NCBI GenBank assembly: GCA_016871315.1
Contig: VFZE01000010.1
Location: 62,001 to 126,000 of the forward strand
Origin: Acidimicrobiia bacterium
GTDB taxonomy: Bacteria > Acidobacteriota > Terriglobia > Bryobacterales > Bryobacteraceae
Reading direction: 5' to 3'
DNA length: 64,000 nucleotides
Of this stretch, positions 26,450 through 35,561 are shown in pieces. Under the pieces are notes generated by a model. That model saw only the letters and a list, made by a program, of their open reading frames with translations, made no database searches and was not told the origin of the DNA. Numbering within the stretch: the stretch's first letter is position 1; each line of letters starts with the position of its first letter. The translations under genes were made by a program, and so were the position numbers.

Positions 26450-29163
26450 GTTTGCCGGATTCTAAGCGGACAATCCAACTCGCCTTTGCCAGCGGCTCCG
26501 AGGATCTGGTTCCCACACTGCTGGAGAAAATGCGGCAGATCCGCCCCGATCTGGAACTGTGGGTCGTGTCGGAGTTCCGCGTCGACACGGCGAAGTGGAT
26601 CCCCTACCCGATGGGGCGCAGCTGGCGTCAGAATCTCGCCATGCTCAGGTGGTCGCTGCGCGATACTCACGTCGCGCTGGCGGGACTGATCCTTCAACCC
26701 AGAATGCCGTATTGGCCGATGCGCTGGGTGGCGCTGGTCATCGGAGGCCTGCGCACTATTTATTTCAATGAGAACCTGGACCACTTCATGCTGCACCCGC
26801 GCTCGGCGGGCACTATCGTCCGCCACCTGTTGTGGCGCGCCAGGAATATTCTACGCTGGGAACTGCGGCCAGGCGGCACGGTTTATACCCTGCTTTGGAG
26901 ACTGTGGCACCCACGGGCATTCGCCCGCCCACTGCTGCTCGGCACAGCGCGGTTGGCCGGCCGCCTTGCGGCATGGCAAAAGGCGATGCACTCCGCGCAC
27001 CCTCTCACCGAGCCGCGACCGTCAGGGAGCGGTCCTCCCTTGCAGGGTATCTCGGTCGTCGTACCTTCCCGCAATGGTCGAAGCTTGCTTGCCGAACTCT
27101 TGCCCGGACTCTCTCGCGAGTTGAGCCGCTACAACGCGGAAGTGATTGTGGTCGACAACGGATCAGACGACGGCAGCGCCGAACTCCTCGCGCGAGACTA
27201 TCCGGCCGTCCTCGTCGTGCGGCATGACCAGCCCCTCAGCTTTGCGCGAGCCATTAACGCGGGCGTCACCGCCAGCAGCTATTCCCATCTGCTGATGCTG
27301 AACAACGACATGCTCGTGGAGCCGGGCTTCTTCCCTGCTTTGCTGGAAGCCTTCCGCCGCGTGCCTGACCTATTCTGCGCCACCGCGCAGATCCTCTTCC
27401 CCGAAGGTCAGCGCCGGCAGGAAACGGGGAAAGCGGTGATGCCGACCGAATGCGGCAAGAAGGAATTCCCTGTCCGCTGCGATGAACCCGTCGAGGGAGA
27501 AGACCACACCTATGTTCTTTACGGTAGCGGAGGCTGTTCGCTCTTCGATGCGGCCAAGCTGAAGCGGCTGGGCGGACTGGATGAGATTTATGAGCCCGCC
27601 TATGTCGAGGATCTCGACCTCGGTTTTCGCGGCTGGCAGCAAGGCTGGCCCACCGTATTCGTGGCAGGGGCACGGGTGGTGCATAAGCACCGCGCAACAA
27701 CCTCGCGCTATTACACCGAGCTGGAACTGGCGCGCGTTCTCGAAATCAACTACCTGCGCTTTCTGGCGCGCACCGTGCAATCAGCCGGCCTCTTCGCCAG
27801 GATGTGGCGTCATGCGATCGAGCGGCTCAACCTGAGAGCCGCAGAAATGCAACCCGATCCGGCTGCCGTGGCCGCTCTACGCCAGGCATGGCAGGCTCCG
27901 TTATGGCGTGGGCAGCCGGTAAGGTCCCGCATGCCCGAAGAGCAGATCCTGGCAATTGGCAGCGGGGAAGTGACTGTCTTCCCTGGCCGCGGCAACACCG
28001 GAAAACCTGTGGTGCTGTTAGCGAGCCCGTATCTGCCCTATCCGCTCTCCCATGGTGGAGCCGTGCGCATGTACAACCTGATGCGGGAGGCGGCCCGCGA
28101 TTGTGACCAGATCTTGGTGGCATTCACGGATGAAGCCAAGCGCCCCGCTCAAGAGCTGCTTTCCCTCTGCTCCGAGATCGTTCTCGTCAAACGCCGCGGC
28201 AGTCATCTGCGGCCACTAACCGCGAGGCCAGACGTCGTGGAAGAATTCTCCTCATCGGCATTCGCGGCGGCGCTTCAGTTGATGGTGAAAAAGTGGCATC
28301 CGCAGATCGCGCAACTCGAGTTCACGCAAATGGCGCAGTACGCCGAAGCCTGCCGCCCGGCGCGCACCGTGCTCGTCGAGCATGACGTCACACTCGACCT
28401 GTACGCCCAACTCTTGCGCCAAGGCGGCGACTGGGAAACCAGGCAGCAATACGAAAGATGGGAGCGCTTCGAGCGAAACGCGTGGAAGCAAGTGGATGCT
28501 GTCGTCACCATGTCAGAGAAAGACAGCCGCATGGTCGACGCTGCCCACGTCGTCTGCCTGGAAAACGGCGTCGACCTTGACAGATTCCAGCCGTCGGATA
28601 CCGAGCCCGAGCCCGCCAGGCTCCTGTTCATCGGCTCCTTTGCTCATCTGCCCAACATGCTCGCCGTCGACTGGTTCCTCCGCGAGGCATGGCCCCACCT
28701 GGAAGGCAAACTCCACATCATCGCAGGCACCCGCCACGATTACTACCTCGAACGATACCGCGAGCACGTGCAGTGGAATCTCGATGTTCAAGGCCTGGAA
28801 CTGGAAGGATTCGTACCCGACCCCAGAGAAGCCTACCGAAGGGCCAGCGTGGTGATCGCCCCCCTGATCGCCTCTGCCGGTACCAACATCAAGATCATGG
28901 AAGCCATGGCAATGGGTAAAGCCGTGGTGAGCACCCCGGCAGGAATCAACGGACTGGACGACCTGCGCGACGGCGTGGACGTGGCAGTGGCCGGAACAGG
29001 CGCGGAGATGGCCGACAGGATCCGCGCGCTCGTGGCCGATCCCGATAAGCGCCGCGGCATGGAACAGCAAGCCCGCCGCACGGTGGAGCGCCGCTACGGC
29101 TGGTCAGCCATCGGGGCACGCCAAAAGGCTTTCTACGAAAGCCTGCGCCCGAGAACCGCGTAA
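26395..29163 (+). CDS. GT2-GT4 fusion glycosyltransferase
   Basis: Protein of 922 aa with three parts. Residues 1-215 are an unrecognised region, possibly a sugar-recognition module. Residues 218-480 are a GT2 domain (ISVVVPSRNGRSLLAELLP, VVDNGSDDGS, LLMLNNDMLVEPG and a C-terminal YVEDLDLGFRGWQQG). Residues 545-915 are a GT4 domain (VLLASPYLPYPLSHGGAVRM, LFIGSFAHLPNML, PLIASAGTNIKIMEAMAMGKAVV). Two linkages of one surface glycan could be made by one polypeptide. The ATG at 26395 overlaps the previous gene by 55 bp; a TTG at 26452 is an alternative. The 3' end overlaps the convergent methyltransferase gene by 31 bp. A dispersed repeat lies in the linker between parts one and two. Confidence 0.85.
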   Translation: MAAAPGGRVPAAAGILDLSLPDSKRTIQLAFASGSEDLVPTLLEKMRQIRPDLELWVVSEFRVDTAKWIPYPMGRSWRQNLAMLRWSLRDTHVALAGLILQPRMPYWPMRWVALVIGGLRTIYFNENLDHFMLHPRSAGTIVRHLLWRARNILRWELRPGGTVYTLLWRLWHPRAFARPLLLGTARLAGRLAAWQKAMHSAHPLTEPRPSGSGPPLQGISVVVPSRNGRSLLAELLPGLSRELSRYNAEVIVVDNGSDDGSAELLARDYPAVLVVRHDQPLSFARAINAGVTASSYSHLLMLNNDMLVEPGFFPALLEAFRRVPDLFCATAQILFPEGQRRQETGKAVMPTECGKKEFPVRCDEPVEGEDHTYVLYGSGGCSLFDAAKLKRLGGLDEIYEPAYVEDLDLGFRGWQQGWPTVFVAGARVVHKHRATTSRYYTELELARVLEINYLRFLARTVQSAGLFARMWRHAIERLNLRAAEMQPDPAAVAALRQAWQAPLWRGQPVRSRMPEEQILAIGSGEVTVFPGRGNTGKPVVLLASPYLPYPLSHGGAVRMYNLMREAARDCDQILVAFTDEAKRPAQELLSLCSEIVLVKRRGSHLRPLTARPDVVEEFSSSAFAAALQLMVKKWHPQIAQLEFTQMAQYAEACRPARTVLVEHDVTLDLYAQLLRQGGDWETRQQYERWERFERNAWKQVDAVVTMSEKDSRMVDAAHVVCLENGVDLDRFQPSDTEPEPARLLFIGSFAHLPNMLAVDWFLREAWPHLEGKLHIIAGTRHDYYLERYREHVQWNLDVQGLELEGFVPDPREAYRRASVVIAPLIASAGTNIKIMEAMAMGKAVVSTPAGINGLDDLRDGVDVAVAGTGAEMADRIRALVADPDKRRGMEQQARRTVERRYGWSAIGARQKAFYESLRPRTA
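27010..27033 (+). repeat. Dispersed 24-bp palindromic repeat, copy 1 (inside CDS)
   Basis: The 24-bp element has the core CGACCRTCAGGGAGCG with ends that pair (CCGC with GCGG, and CC with GG around a 4-nt loop). A second copy at 41117-41140 differs at one base. This copy is inside the glycosyltransferase fusion and encodes the linker EPRPSGSG just before the GT2 domain. Similar elements recur in acidobacterial genomes, as I recall; this is not checked. Confidence 0.65.
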
Positions 29164-30509
29164 TCCAGGTTGGCAAAGAACGCCTCCCGGAATTCCTCCG
29201 GCAGTGTAGATAGCGAAGACATCGATTCCAGCGCCGGAGAAAACCGCTGTGTCTCCAGATGCCCAAAACCAGACTCCTCAAAATAGAACGCAAGCAGCGC
29301 CGGCGGGATGGGCCGCGTGTGAGTTGGATCGAGATAGAAGTGCGTAGCGAAGATGGCCAGACATTCCGGGTTCGGAGTTTCGATAATCAGCCACCCCCCG
29401 CGCCTCAGCTTCGCGTGAGCGAGCCGGATCAACTCCGGTAGCCGGTTCGGAGGCAGATGCTCGACAACCTGCGCGCAGAATACGGCGTCCAGTGACTGAT
29501 CCGCCAGCGAACCCAGGTAGGCGAACATGTCCGCCTGCTCAGCCTCCAGACCCTTGGACCGGCACAAGGCCACCAGTTCCGAACTGAGCTCCACGCCGCG
29601 CGCCGGGATATTGTGTTCGCGGAGCAATTCCAGGAACTCGCCGCGGCCACACCCCAAGTCCAGCACTTCGCCGCAGCCCTTCAGCTTGTCGAGATAGCGC
29701 GTCTGGCCCGATTTGACGTACTCCTCCGTGCCGCGGAATTTCTCCGCGAACTTCAGCGAATCGAACTCCGGAACAACCGGGGGGGCGGCCGCAGGACCTT
29801 CCGCGGGCGAAGCCACGTGCAACAGAGCCGCACGTTGCCGCACAAGACGAAGTTCGTTATGAATGATCGATTCGTATTCCAGCCGGATCCGCTCCAGATC
29901 CTCCCACACCCGCTTCTGAATATCGATATTAGAGCGCTCTAGTGCGGCCGCGAAATCGGAGTGCTGCGCGCGCAACAGATCACGATAGCTCGACTCCATC
30001 AGCGTCGCGCGATGCTGCGCCGCCGTTTGCAGATCCGCAACCGACCGCAGAAACTGTGTTTCGTTCGCCGCCAGCTTCTGCTCCCACTCCGACCGCCAAT
30101 GCACCCAATGCGAGCGCAAGTCGCGCATTTCGACGGCGTCCGCCGCCACTCTCGCCAGCAGGCGGTTGTTCTCCTCCAGTGCCGCGAGCACGGCCTCCAG
30201 CGAAGAAAGTATCGCGCGGTTGAACTCGACCTGTTCCCGCACGTGCCAGTTCAGCGCCCGCGAAACAAGCCGCTTGACCCCCTGAATCAGCTTGTTCACC
30301 GGTCCGCCGGGCCGCGGATTCACAATGCCGATCGAGGCCACCTTGGCATGCGCGCGGTCCCGCGCGTGAAGTATCGGTAGCAGGTCGGGAAGCTTCACGC
30401 CCCCGGGCGCCGATGCCGGGTGCCGCGCCCCGACACGCTCCCGGATGTCGGCCAGAAGCGCCGTGAGTTCGGCCAGCCGCGGATCCTGCCCGTTCTCAGC
30501 GCTTGCCAT
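29133..30509 (-). CDS. Coiled-coil SAM methyltransferase (WbdD-like)
   Basis: Protein of 458 aa. Residues 1-260 are rich in heptad-like helices (VLAALEENNRLLARVAADAVEM, TLMESSYRDLLRAQHSDF). The C-terminal ~200 residues form a class I methyltransferase with EVLDLGCGRGEFLELL as the SAM loop near residue 285 and DAVFCAQVVEHLP near 345. Methyltransferases joined to coiled coils cap O-antigen-type chains and act as length rulers (WbdD), so it may terminate the glycan built by the neighbouring fusion glycosyltransferase. This is inference from architecture and context. It overlaps queF by 14 bp. Confidence 0.78.
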   Translation of the reverse strand: MASAENGQDPRLAELTALLADIRERVGARHPASAPGGVKLPDLLPILHARDRAHAKVASIGIVNPRPGGPVNKLIQGVKRLVSRALNWHVREQVEFNRAILSSLEAVLAALEENNRLLARVAADAVEMRDLRSHWVHWRSEWEQKLAANETQFLRSVADLQTAAQHRATLMESSYRDLLRAQHSDFAAALERSNIDIQKRVWEDLERIRLEYESIIHNELRLVRQRAALLHVASPAEGPAAAPPVVPEFDSLKFAEKFRGTEEYVKSGQTRYLDKLKGCGEVLDLGCGRGEFLELLREHNIPARGVELSSELVALCRSKGLEAEQADMFAYLGSLADQSLDAVFCAQVVEHLPPNRLPELIRLAHAKLRRGGWLIIETPNPECLAIFATHFYLDPTHTRPIPPALLAFYFEESGFGHLETQRFSPALESMSSLSTLPEEFREAFFANLDYAVLGRRLS

Positions 30510-30900
30510 GCTTGCGGCTCCAGTTGGCCGTGATCTTGGAATACAATCCCCCGCGCGGGGAAAACTCCCCGGTCACCGATGCCCGGACAGGGCGGCATGC
30601 TTTCACCACATCGGCAAGGAAGCGGTTTACGATATTCTCCTGGAAGATGCCGAGGTTGCGGTATTCCAGCAGGTACATCTTCAGCGACTTCAGTTCCAGG
30701 CACAGCTTGTCCGGCGTGTAGGTAAGCGTCAGCGTACCGTGATCGGGCAGCCCAGTCCGCGGGCACACCGACGTGAACTCAGGAAACGTGACGGTGATCT
30801 CGTAGCCGGGATACTGATTCTCCCAGGTTTCGATCGCCGGCAGTTCCTGATATTCGCCCGCGCGGGCGTGCTCGTCGGTGTATTCTTTCTTCTTCTTCAT
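30496..30900 (-). CDS. queF: NADPH-dependent preQ0 reductase QueF
   Basis: Reduces 7-cyano-7-deazaguanine (preQ0) to preQ1, the last free-base step of queuosine synthesis. At 134 aa it is the short, unimodular QueF type. Cys46 in FTSVCPRTGLPD is the thioimide-forming residue and Asp53 the proton donor; the following LKSLKMYLLEYRN block is the NADPH/dimer signature. It overlaps the upstream TIGR00300 gene (ATGA) and the downstream methyltransferase gene by 14 bp, an odd association without other que genes. Confidence 0.95.
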   Translation of the reverse strand: MKKKKEYTDEHARAGEYQELPAIETWENQYPGYEITVTFPEFTSVCPRTGLPDHGTLTLTYTPDKLCLELKSLKMYLLEYRNLGIFQENIVNRFLADVVKACRPVRASVTGEFSPRGGLYSKITANWSRKHGKR

Positions 30901-32138
30901 GGCTTAGGAACAGTGAGTGCGCGGGCAAGCAATTCCAGAAACAGTCCGACGTCGGTAATGACCCCTACCGCCTGCCCGGTACCGCGGTCACTCACCTTGG
31001 TCGCAACGGCGGGGTTGATATCGACGCAGACGATTTTCACCCAACTCGGAAGCATGTTGCCGACGGCGATCGAGTGCAGCATCGAGCCGAGGCAGAGCAC
31101 AAGACCGGCGCCGGAAAGATGTTCCGCGTAGGCATCCTGGGCCTGGTTCATGTCGGTGATGGTTTCCGGCAAAGGGCCGTCGTCGCGCAGGCTGCCGGCA
31201 AGAATGTAGGGCACGCCGGCACGTACACACTCATACATGATGCCGCGCGTCAGCACACCGGATTCCACCGCCTGGCGGATGCCGCCGGCATGATAGATGG
31301 CATTGATCGCGCGCATGTGGTTGCGGTGGCCGTGCTCCTGCTGGCGTCCGTCGGAAAGACGAATCCCGAGAGAAGTCCCCAGCAACGCCGCTTCCATGTC
31401 GTGAACGCCCAGCGCGTTGCCCGTCAGCAGCGCGTGCACGAAGCCGGAGCGTATCAACTGCGCCAGAAAAGGCACTCCGCCGGTGTGCACCACAACCGGC
31501 CCCGCCACCACGATGACCTTCTGGCCCTGCTCCACCGTGTGGCGCACAAGCGCCGCGGTCTGCCGGACGGCCGTCTCCACCTGGCGCTCCGAGCTGATGC
31601 CGTTGCTCATGAACGCGAATGACAGCCGGTCGCGCTCCTTTGCTTCCGGAATCACCCGGATGCCTTTCATGCCCACAACCACCTGGTCGCCCGCCCGCAG
31701 ATCGCGCAGGCGCCGGCAGAAGGCACGGCCCTCCTTCACGACGATCATTGCGTCCATCCGTTGGCTGCCAACCTCGAGCCAAGCGCCCTTCAGCCTCACC
31801 AGCGTCCGGTGATTCGTGGTGGAGTAGAAATCCTCCGGCGCGCAGCATTCGCGCTCCACCGGAGCCAGTTCCGCGTCGGACTTGTCCACCGGCGAGCAAC
31901 CGAGACCCAGCAGCTGGGTCATCATTTTCTCCAGCATCGGCTCCGACGGCGCTTCGATGCGCAGCCGCAGACGCGATGGCTCGGAGTTTGTGCGCCCGAT
32001 GTGGAAGTGCTCCACCTCGAACCGTCCCTGAAACTCCACCACCGTGTCGAATATCTGCTCCATAATGTGCGAGTCGATGAGGTGGCCTTCGGCCTCCACG
32101 TGGTCGCTTACCGGGAGCGTGGTCTTACTTTCAGGCAT
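30897..32138 (-). CDS. TIGR00300 (LOR/SDH-like) family protein
   Basis: Protein of 413 aa matching the TIGR00300 family, related to the LOR part of lysine-ketoglutarate reductase/saccharopine dehydrogenase. It contains an N-terminal domain (VEAEGHLIDSHIMEQIFDTV) and a C-terminal Rossmann part (VIVVAGPVVVHTGG, LLTGNALGVHDMEAALLGTSLG). Archaeal and cyanobacterial relatives act on ornithine or arginine (ornithine cyclodeaminase, arginine dihydrolase C-terminal part). The N-terminal dihydrolase domain of the cyanobacterial form is missing. The stop overlaps the queF start, so it is translationally coupled to queF. Confidence 0.85.
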   Translation of the reverse strand: MPESKTTLPVSDHVEAEGHLIDSHIMEQIFDTVVEFQGRFEVEHFHIGRTNSEPSRLRLRIEAPSEPMLEKMMTQLLGLGCSPVDKSDAELAPVERECCAPEDFYSTTNHRTLVRLKGAWLEVGSQRMDAMIVVKEGRAFCRRLRDLRAGDQVVVGMKGIRVIPEAKERDRLSFAFMSNGISSERQVETAVRQTAALVRHTVEQGQKVIVVAGPVVVHTGGVPFLAQLIRSGFVHALLTGNALGVHDMEAALLGTSLGIRLSDGRQQEHGHRNHMRAINAIYHAGGIRQAVESGVLTRGIMYECVRAGVPYILAGSLRDDGPLPETITDMNQAQDAYAEHLSGAGLVLCLGSMLHSIAVGNMLPSWVKIVCVDINPAVATKVSDRGTGQAVGVITDVGLFLELLARALTVPKP

Positions 32139-32183
32139 GGGATGACACTCCAGGATATCGCGGCCTTGGGTGTCAGGGCGCGG

Positions 32184-32651
32184 TTATTTCTTGAAGAGAT
32201 TATCGAATGCGGCGCGTGCGTCGGCCGGTGACCGCGGCGCAGATGCCGCCGGGCCGGGATTGGCCGCCGAGGTTGCCTCGCGTGCCACCGTCACGCGCGG
32301 AGAGAACAACTCACAATCGTTATGTTCGTCCTTCGCCGCGATTCGCTCTGGGATCGGCTTCAAGCACTGAAACCGCGTCGATGGCTCGAAATGCGCGCAC
32401 TGCTTGCAACAGTGCAACGCTGCGTTGCACTTGTGACATGTCGTCGGGAAATCCCCCGCCGGCAGCATCGTGGAGCAGTTGTAGCAGCGCGCCGCCACTA
32501 CGGTTTGCACCATCCGTGGCAGCCGCGGGCCGGTTATGTCGAGGGGAGGCCGTGGACCCTGCTGCCGGGGACGGTCATCTCTGTCGCGAAATGATCCGTC
32601 GCGTGGAGAGTCCTGGTAGCCGCGTTGTTTGTATTTGCGATCGCCGTCCAT
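32184..32651 (-). CDS. Zinc-ribbon protein of unknown function
   Basis: Protein of 155 aa with a charged low-complexity N-terminus (Arg/Asp/Gln/Pro-rich, residues 1-45). A central zinc-binding region has CYNC, CHKC and CKQC pairs plus further Cys and His residues (residues about 55-120), and the tail is Ala/Pro-rich. An AAGGAG Shine-Dalgarno lies before the ATG. The CxxC spacing suggests two zinc sites and possibly a nucleic-acid-binding role. It lies 45 bp upstream of the TIGR00300 gene on the same strand. No family was recognised. Confidence 0.7.
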   Translation of the reverse strand: MDGDRKYKQRGYQDSPRDGSFRDRDDRPRQQGPRPPLDITGPRLPRMVQTVVAARCYNCSTMLPAGDFPTTCHKCNAALHCCKQCAHFEPSTRFQCLKPIPERIAAKDEHNDCELFSPRVTVAREATSAANPGPAASAPRSPADARAAFDNLFKK

Positions 32652-32918
32652 GGCGAATCAAACTCCTTGAGGAGAAATCGGACCCGGCGTAGCCTCATTC
32701 TGCCGCCGATAGGCACTCGACCGGGGTCACGGACCAAAGGAAAGATCGATGTCGGGGGAATCGAAACCGGACCTATTCCGGTAGCGGATCCTTCCCTTTC
32801 TACTTATCACGGATCGGGTCAGGAATCCAGTAAAAAATGCAAACTGGTTTGGAAACTCCCGTCCCTGGTTCTCATTGTACCAGAGATTCGGGCTCATCCC
32901 GTAGCCGGTACTGCCAGC
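32652..32918. other. Intergenic region with one hairpin
   Basis: No coding sequence was found in these 267 bp. An ACCGGA/TCCGGT hairpin with a 5-nt loop lies at 32766-32782. It could be a weak terminator for the glucan phosphorylase gene, since it sits downstream of that gene's stop on the minus strand, but no clear T-run follows. A TACAAT hexamer on the minus strand (32880-32875) could start a long leader for the zinc-ribbon gene. Confidence 0.4.
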
Positions 32919-35474
32919 TCAGGAAGAACTAGCCCACCGCATCGGGGAGCCGCACGGCCGGGTCAGCGGATCGTCGAAATGATTGGCGCTGACACGCACT
33001 GCGTAACCCAGCCGCCCGGTCTGATCGGGAACAAAATCCCGCGCGAACACGTGGTTGCTGTCCCCCTGTTCCACAACAGGCAGCGAAAACACGGTCGTGT
33101 TTTCCAGGTGACCATCCACACTCACGCGGCCGATGACTGCTTCTACGCGAACATCCTCCGGCTTCAAGCCGGCCAAGTCCATTACAACCCGTAGCGGAAT
33201 CGCCTGCCCGCTAACCGCAGGATGGGAGAGCTTCGGGCCGATCTCAACAAAACGGATACGATCCCAGACGCTACGAACCTGTTGGATCCAGCTTGCCTTG
33301 CTCCGGACAGTCCGGAAATCTTCCTTCTGCGTTGTCTGCCACGCTTCATGCGCGGGCCGGTAGAGCTGGGAGTTGTATTCGGCCACCATCCGGTTGCAGT
33401 TGAACGCAGGGCTGACGCACATCAGCGACTGCTTCACCCTCCGCATCCAATCTTCGGGAACGCCGCGATCGCGGTTGCCGTAGTACATGGGCACGATTTC
33501 GTTTTCCAGCAGCGAGTAAATCGAGCTGGCGTGGAACTCATCCTGGTCTTCCGAATACGGCTCGCGGTCCCCAATCGCCCATCCCCCACTGTACTCATAC
33601 GCTTCATCGAACCAGCCGTCGAGGATCGAGAGATTGAGCACCCCGTTGATGGCCGCCTTCATCCCGCTGGTCCCGCAGGCTTCTTCCCCGCGCCGCGGGT
33701 TGTTCAGCCACAAATCGACTCCGCGGACCAGCTCACGGCCCACCTCAATCGAGTAGTCTTCCACAAAAACCAGCCGCCGGCTGATTTCCGGATCCCGCGA
33801 CAAATTGTAGATTTCCCGGATGAACGTCTTTCCCGGGTGATCCTTCGGATGCGCCTTTCCGGCGATAACCACTTGCACGGGCATCTCGGGATTGTTGAGA
33901 ATCCGCTTCAGCCGCGCGACATCGCGGAACAATAGCGTGGCCCGCTTATACGTGGCAAAACGCCGTGAAAAACCGACCGTGAACGTGTCCGGGTCCAAAA
34001 CGTCGGCCACCCGCCGCAACTCCGCCGCCGAGGCTTTCCGCCGAACCGCGGCCGCATGCACCCGGGATCGCACGAACTGGATCAGCCGGCGCTTGCTTCG
34101 CCGCAGCGCCTCCCAGAGCTCGGCATCCGGAATGTCCTGAATCTGCTCCCATGTCTTCGGATCAATATAGCGCTCCAGCCAGTCCGGCTGAAGGTATTGA
34201 TCATAGAGAGCCGCGAAATCGCCGTTCAGCCAGGTGGGCAGGTGAACCCCGTTGGTGATCGAGGTGATCGGCACCTCCCATGTAGGCAACCCGGCCCAAT
34301 GCTCCTGGAACAGCTCCTGGGAAACCAGCCGGTGCAAACGGCTCACCGCGTTCCGGTAGGACGAGGTGTGGATCGCGGCCACGGCCATCGAAAACCTTTC
34401 GCTCGGCTCGGACTGGCTCCGCCGCCCCAGCGCAAGGAAGGAATCGAACGGGATGTTCGCCTTCCGGCAATAGTCGTGAAAGTAGTCGTAGACCAGACTG
34501 GGCTCGAACAAGTCGAAGCCGGCCGGTACGGCAGTGTGCGTCGTGAAGACGTTATTCGCGCGCGAGGCGTCCAGCGCTTCCTCGAAGCTGAGATTATGCT
34601 CCTGCATCAGCAGCCGGATACGCTCCACCGACAGAAAGGCCGAGTGGCCTTCGTTCATGTGGTAAACAGTGGGATCCTGACCGAGAGCCTTCAGCGCGCG
34701 CAATCCCCCGATTCCCAGCACGATCTCCTGCCGGATGCGCGTATAATTATCGCCGCCATAAAGCTGCGAAGTGATGTCCCGGTCTTCGGCGCGCTCATTC
34801 TCGGCAATATTGGTGTCCAGAAGATACAGCGGCACGCAGCCGATCATCATCTCCCAGACCTTGATATGAACCGGTCCGGATGGCAGATCGACACTGACCT
34901 TCAGATCGCCGCCTTGCGGGTTGCGAACCTGCTTCAGGGGAAGCGTGTAAAAATCGTTCACCGGGTTGCGTTCCTGCTGCCAGCCATCGGGATTCAGCAG
35001 CTGCCGGAAGTAGCCCTGCTGGTACAGCAGCCCGACACCAACCAGCGGCAGTCCCCGATCGCTGGCTGCCTTCAGATGATCACCGGCGAGGATCCCGAGA
35101 CCGCCGGAATAGGTCGGCATGCAGTCCACCAGGCCAAACTCCATGCAGAAATACGCGATCAGTCCTTCCTTGCGGGCATGTTTGTAGCGGTCCCGATACG
35201 CGTCGATACGCTCGCAGGCGCGCCTGTAAAGCGCCAGATAGCGCGGGTCCCCGGCTGCCTTCTCCAAAGATGCCTGCGGCAATTGGCTGAGCATCAACAC
35301 CGGGTTATGTCCGGAACTCTGCCATAGGCCCGGATCCAGCCGCCGGAACAGCGCACGGATCGTGTGATCCCAACTCCAAAGCAGATTGTAGGCAAGCTCG
35401 GTCAAACGGCTGAGGGGCTGGGGGATCGCCGGCCGGACCAGGAATTCTTCAAGCGGCTGAACTTGGAAACGCAT
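32919..35474 (-). CDS. glgP: Alpha-glucan phosphorylase
   Basis: Cleaves alpha-1,4-glucan with phosphate to give glucose 1-phosphate, using pyridoxal phosphate. The 851-aa protein is of the DUF3417-containing type: the N-terminal ~115 residues (LTELAYNLLWSWDHTIRALF) are that domain, followed by CMEFGLVDCMPTYSGGLGILAGDHLKAASD. The PLP lysine lies in EEACGTSGMKAAINGVLN near residue 605. Domain order and length are normal for this family. It is divergent from the rrf2 gene across an 87-bp spacer, and no other glycogen gene is nearby. Confidence 0.95.
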   Translation of the reverse strand: MRFQVQPLEEFLVRPAIPQPLSRLTELAYNLLWSWDHTIRALFRRLDPGLWQSSGHNPVLMLSQLPQASLEKAAGDPRYLALYRRACERIDAYRDRYKHARKEGLIAYFCMEFGLVDCMPTYSGGLGILAGDHLKAASDRGLPLVGVGLLYQQGYFRQLLNPDGWQQERNPVNDFYTLPLKQVRNPQGGDLKVSVDLPSGPVHIKVWEMMIGCVPLYLLDTNIAENERAEDRDITSQLYGGDNYTRIRQEIVLGIGGLRALKALGQDPTVYHMNEGHSAFLSVERIRLLMQEHNLSFEEALDASRANNVFTTHTAVPAGFDLFEPSLVYDYFHDYCRKANIPFDSFLALGRRSQSEPSERFSMAVAAIHTSSYRNAVSRLHRLVSQELFQEHWAGLPTWEVPITSITNGVHLPTWLNGDFAALYDQYLQPDWLERYIDPKTWEQIQDIPDAELWEALRRSKRRLIQFVRSRVHAAAVRRKASAAELRRVADVLDPDTFTVGFSRRFATYKRATLLFRDVARLKRILNNPEMPVQVVIAGKAHPKDHPGKTFIREIYNLSRDPEISRRLVFVEDYSIEVGRELVRGVDLWLNNPRRGEEACGTSGMKAAINGVLNLSILDGWFDEAYEYSGGWAIGDREPYSEDQDEFHASSIYSLLENEIVPMYYGNRDRGVPEDWMRRVKQSLMCVSPAFNCNRMVAEYNSQLYRPAHEAWQTTQKEDFRTVRSKASWIQQVRSVWDRIRFVEIGPKLSHPAVSGQAIPLRVVMDLAGLKPEDVRVEAVIGRVSVDGHLENTTVFSLPVVEQGDSNHVFARDFVPDQTGRLGYAVRVSANHFDDPLTRPCGSPMRWASSS

Positions 35475-35561
35475 TTTGACTTTGAGTATTGCTGGCGCGG
35501 ACGCAGCCAGTTCTTAAGATAGCAGACGCGACGCCGTGGATGCGAGCTAGAATGAAGGGCG

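Noticed and set aside
32766-32782. Rho-independent terminator after glgP
   Set aside because: The stem is only 6 bp with no T-run after it on either strand, so it is reported only as a hairpin in an intergenic region.
34056-35327. 423-codon plus-strand frame
   Set aside because: Antisense to glucan phosphorylase; no motif.
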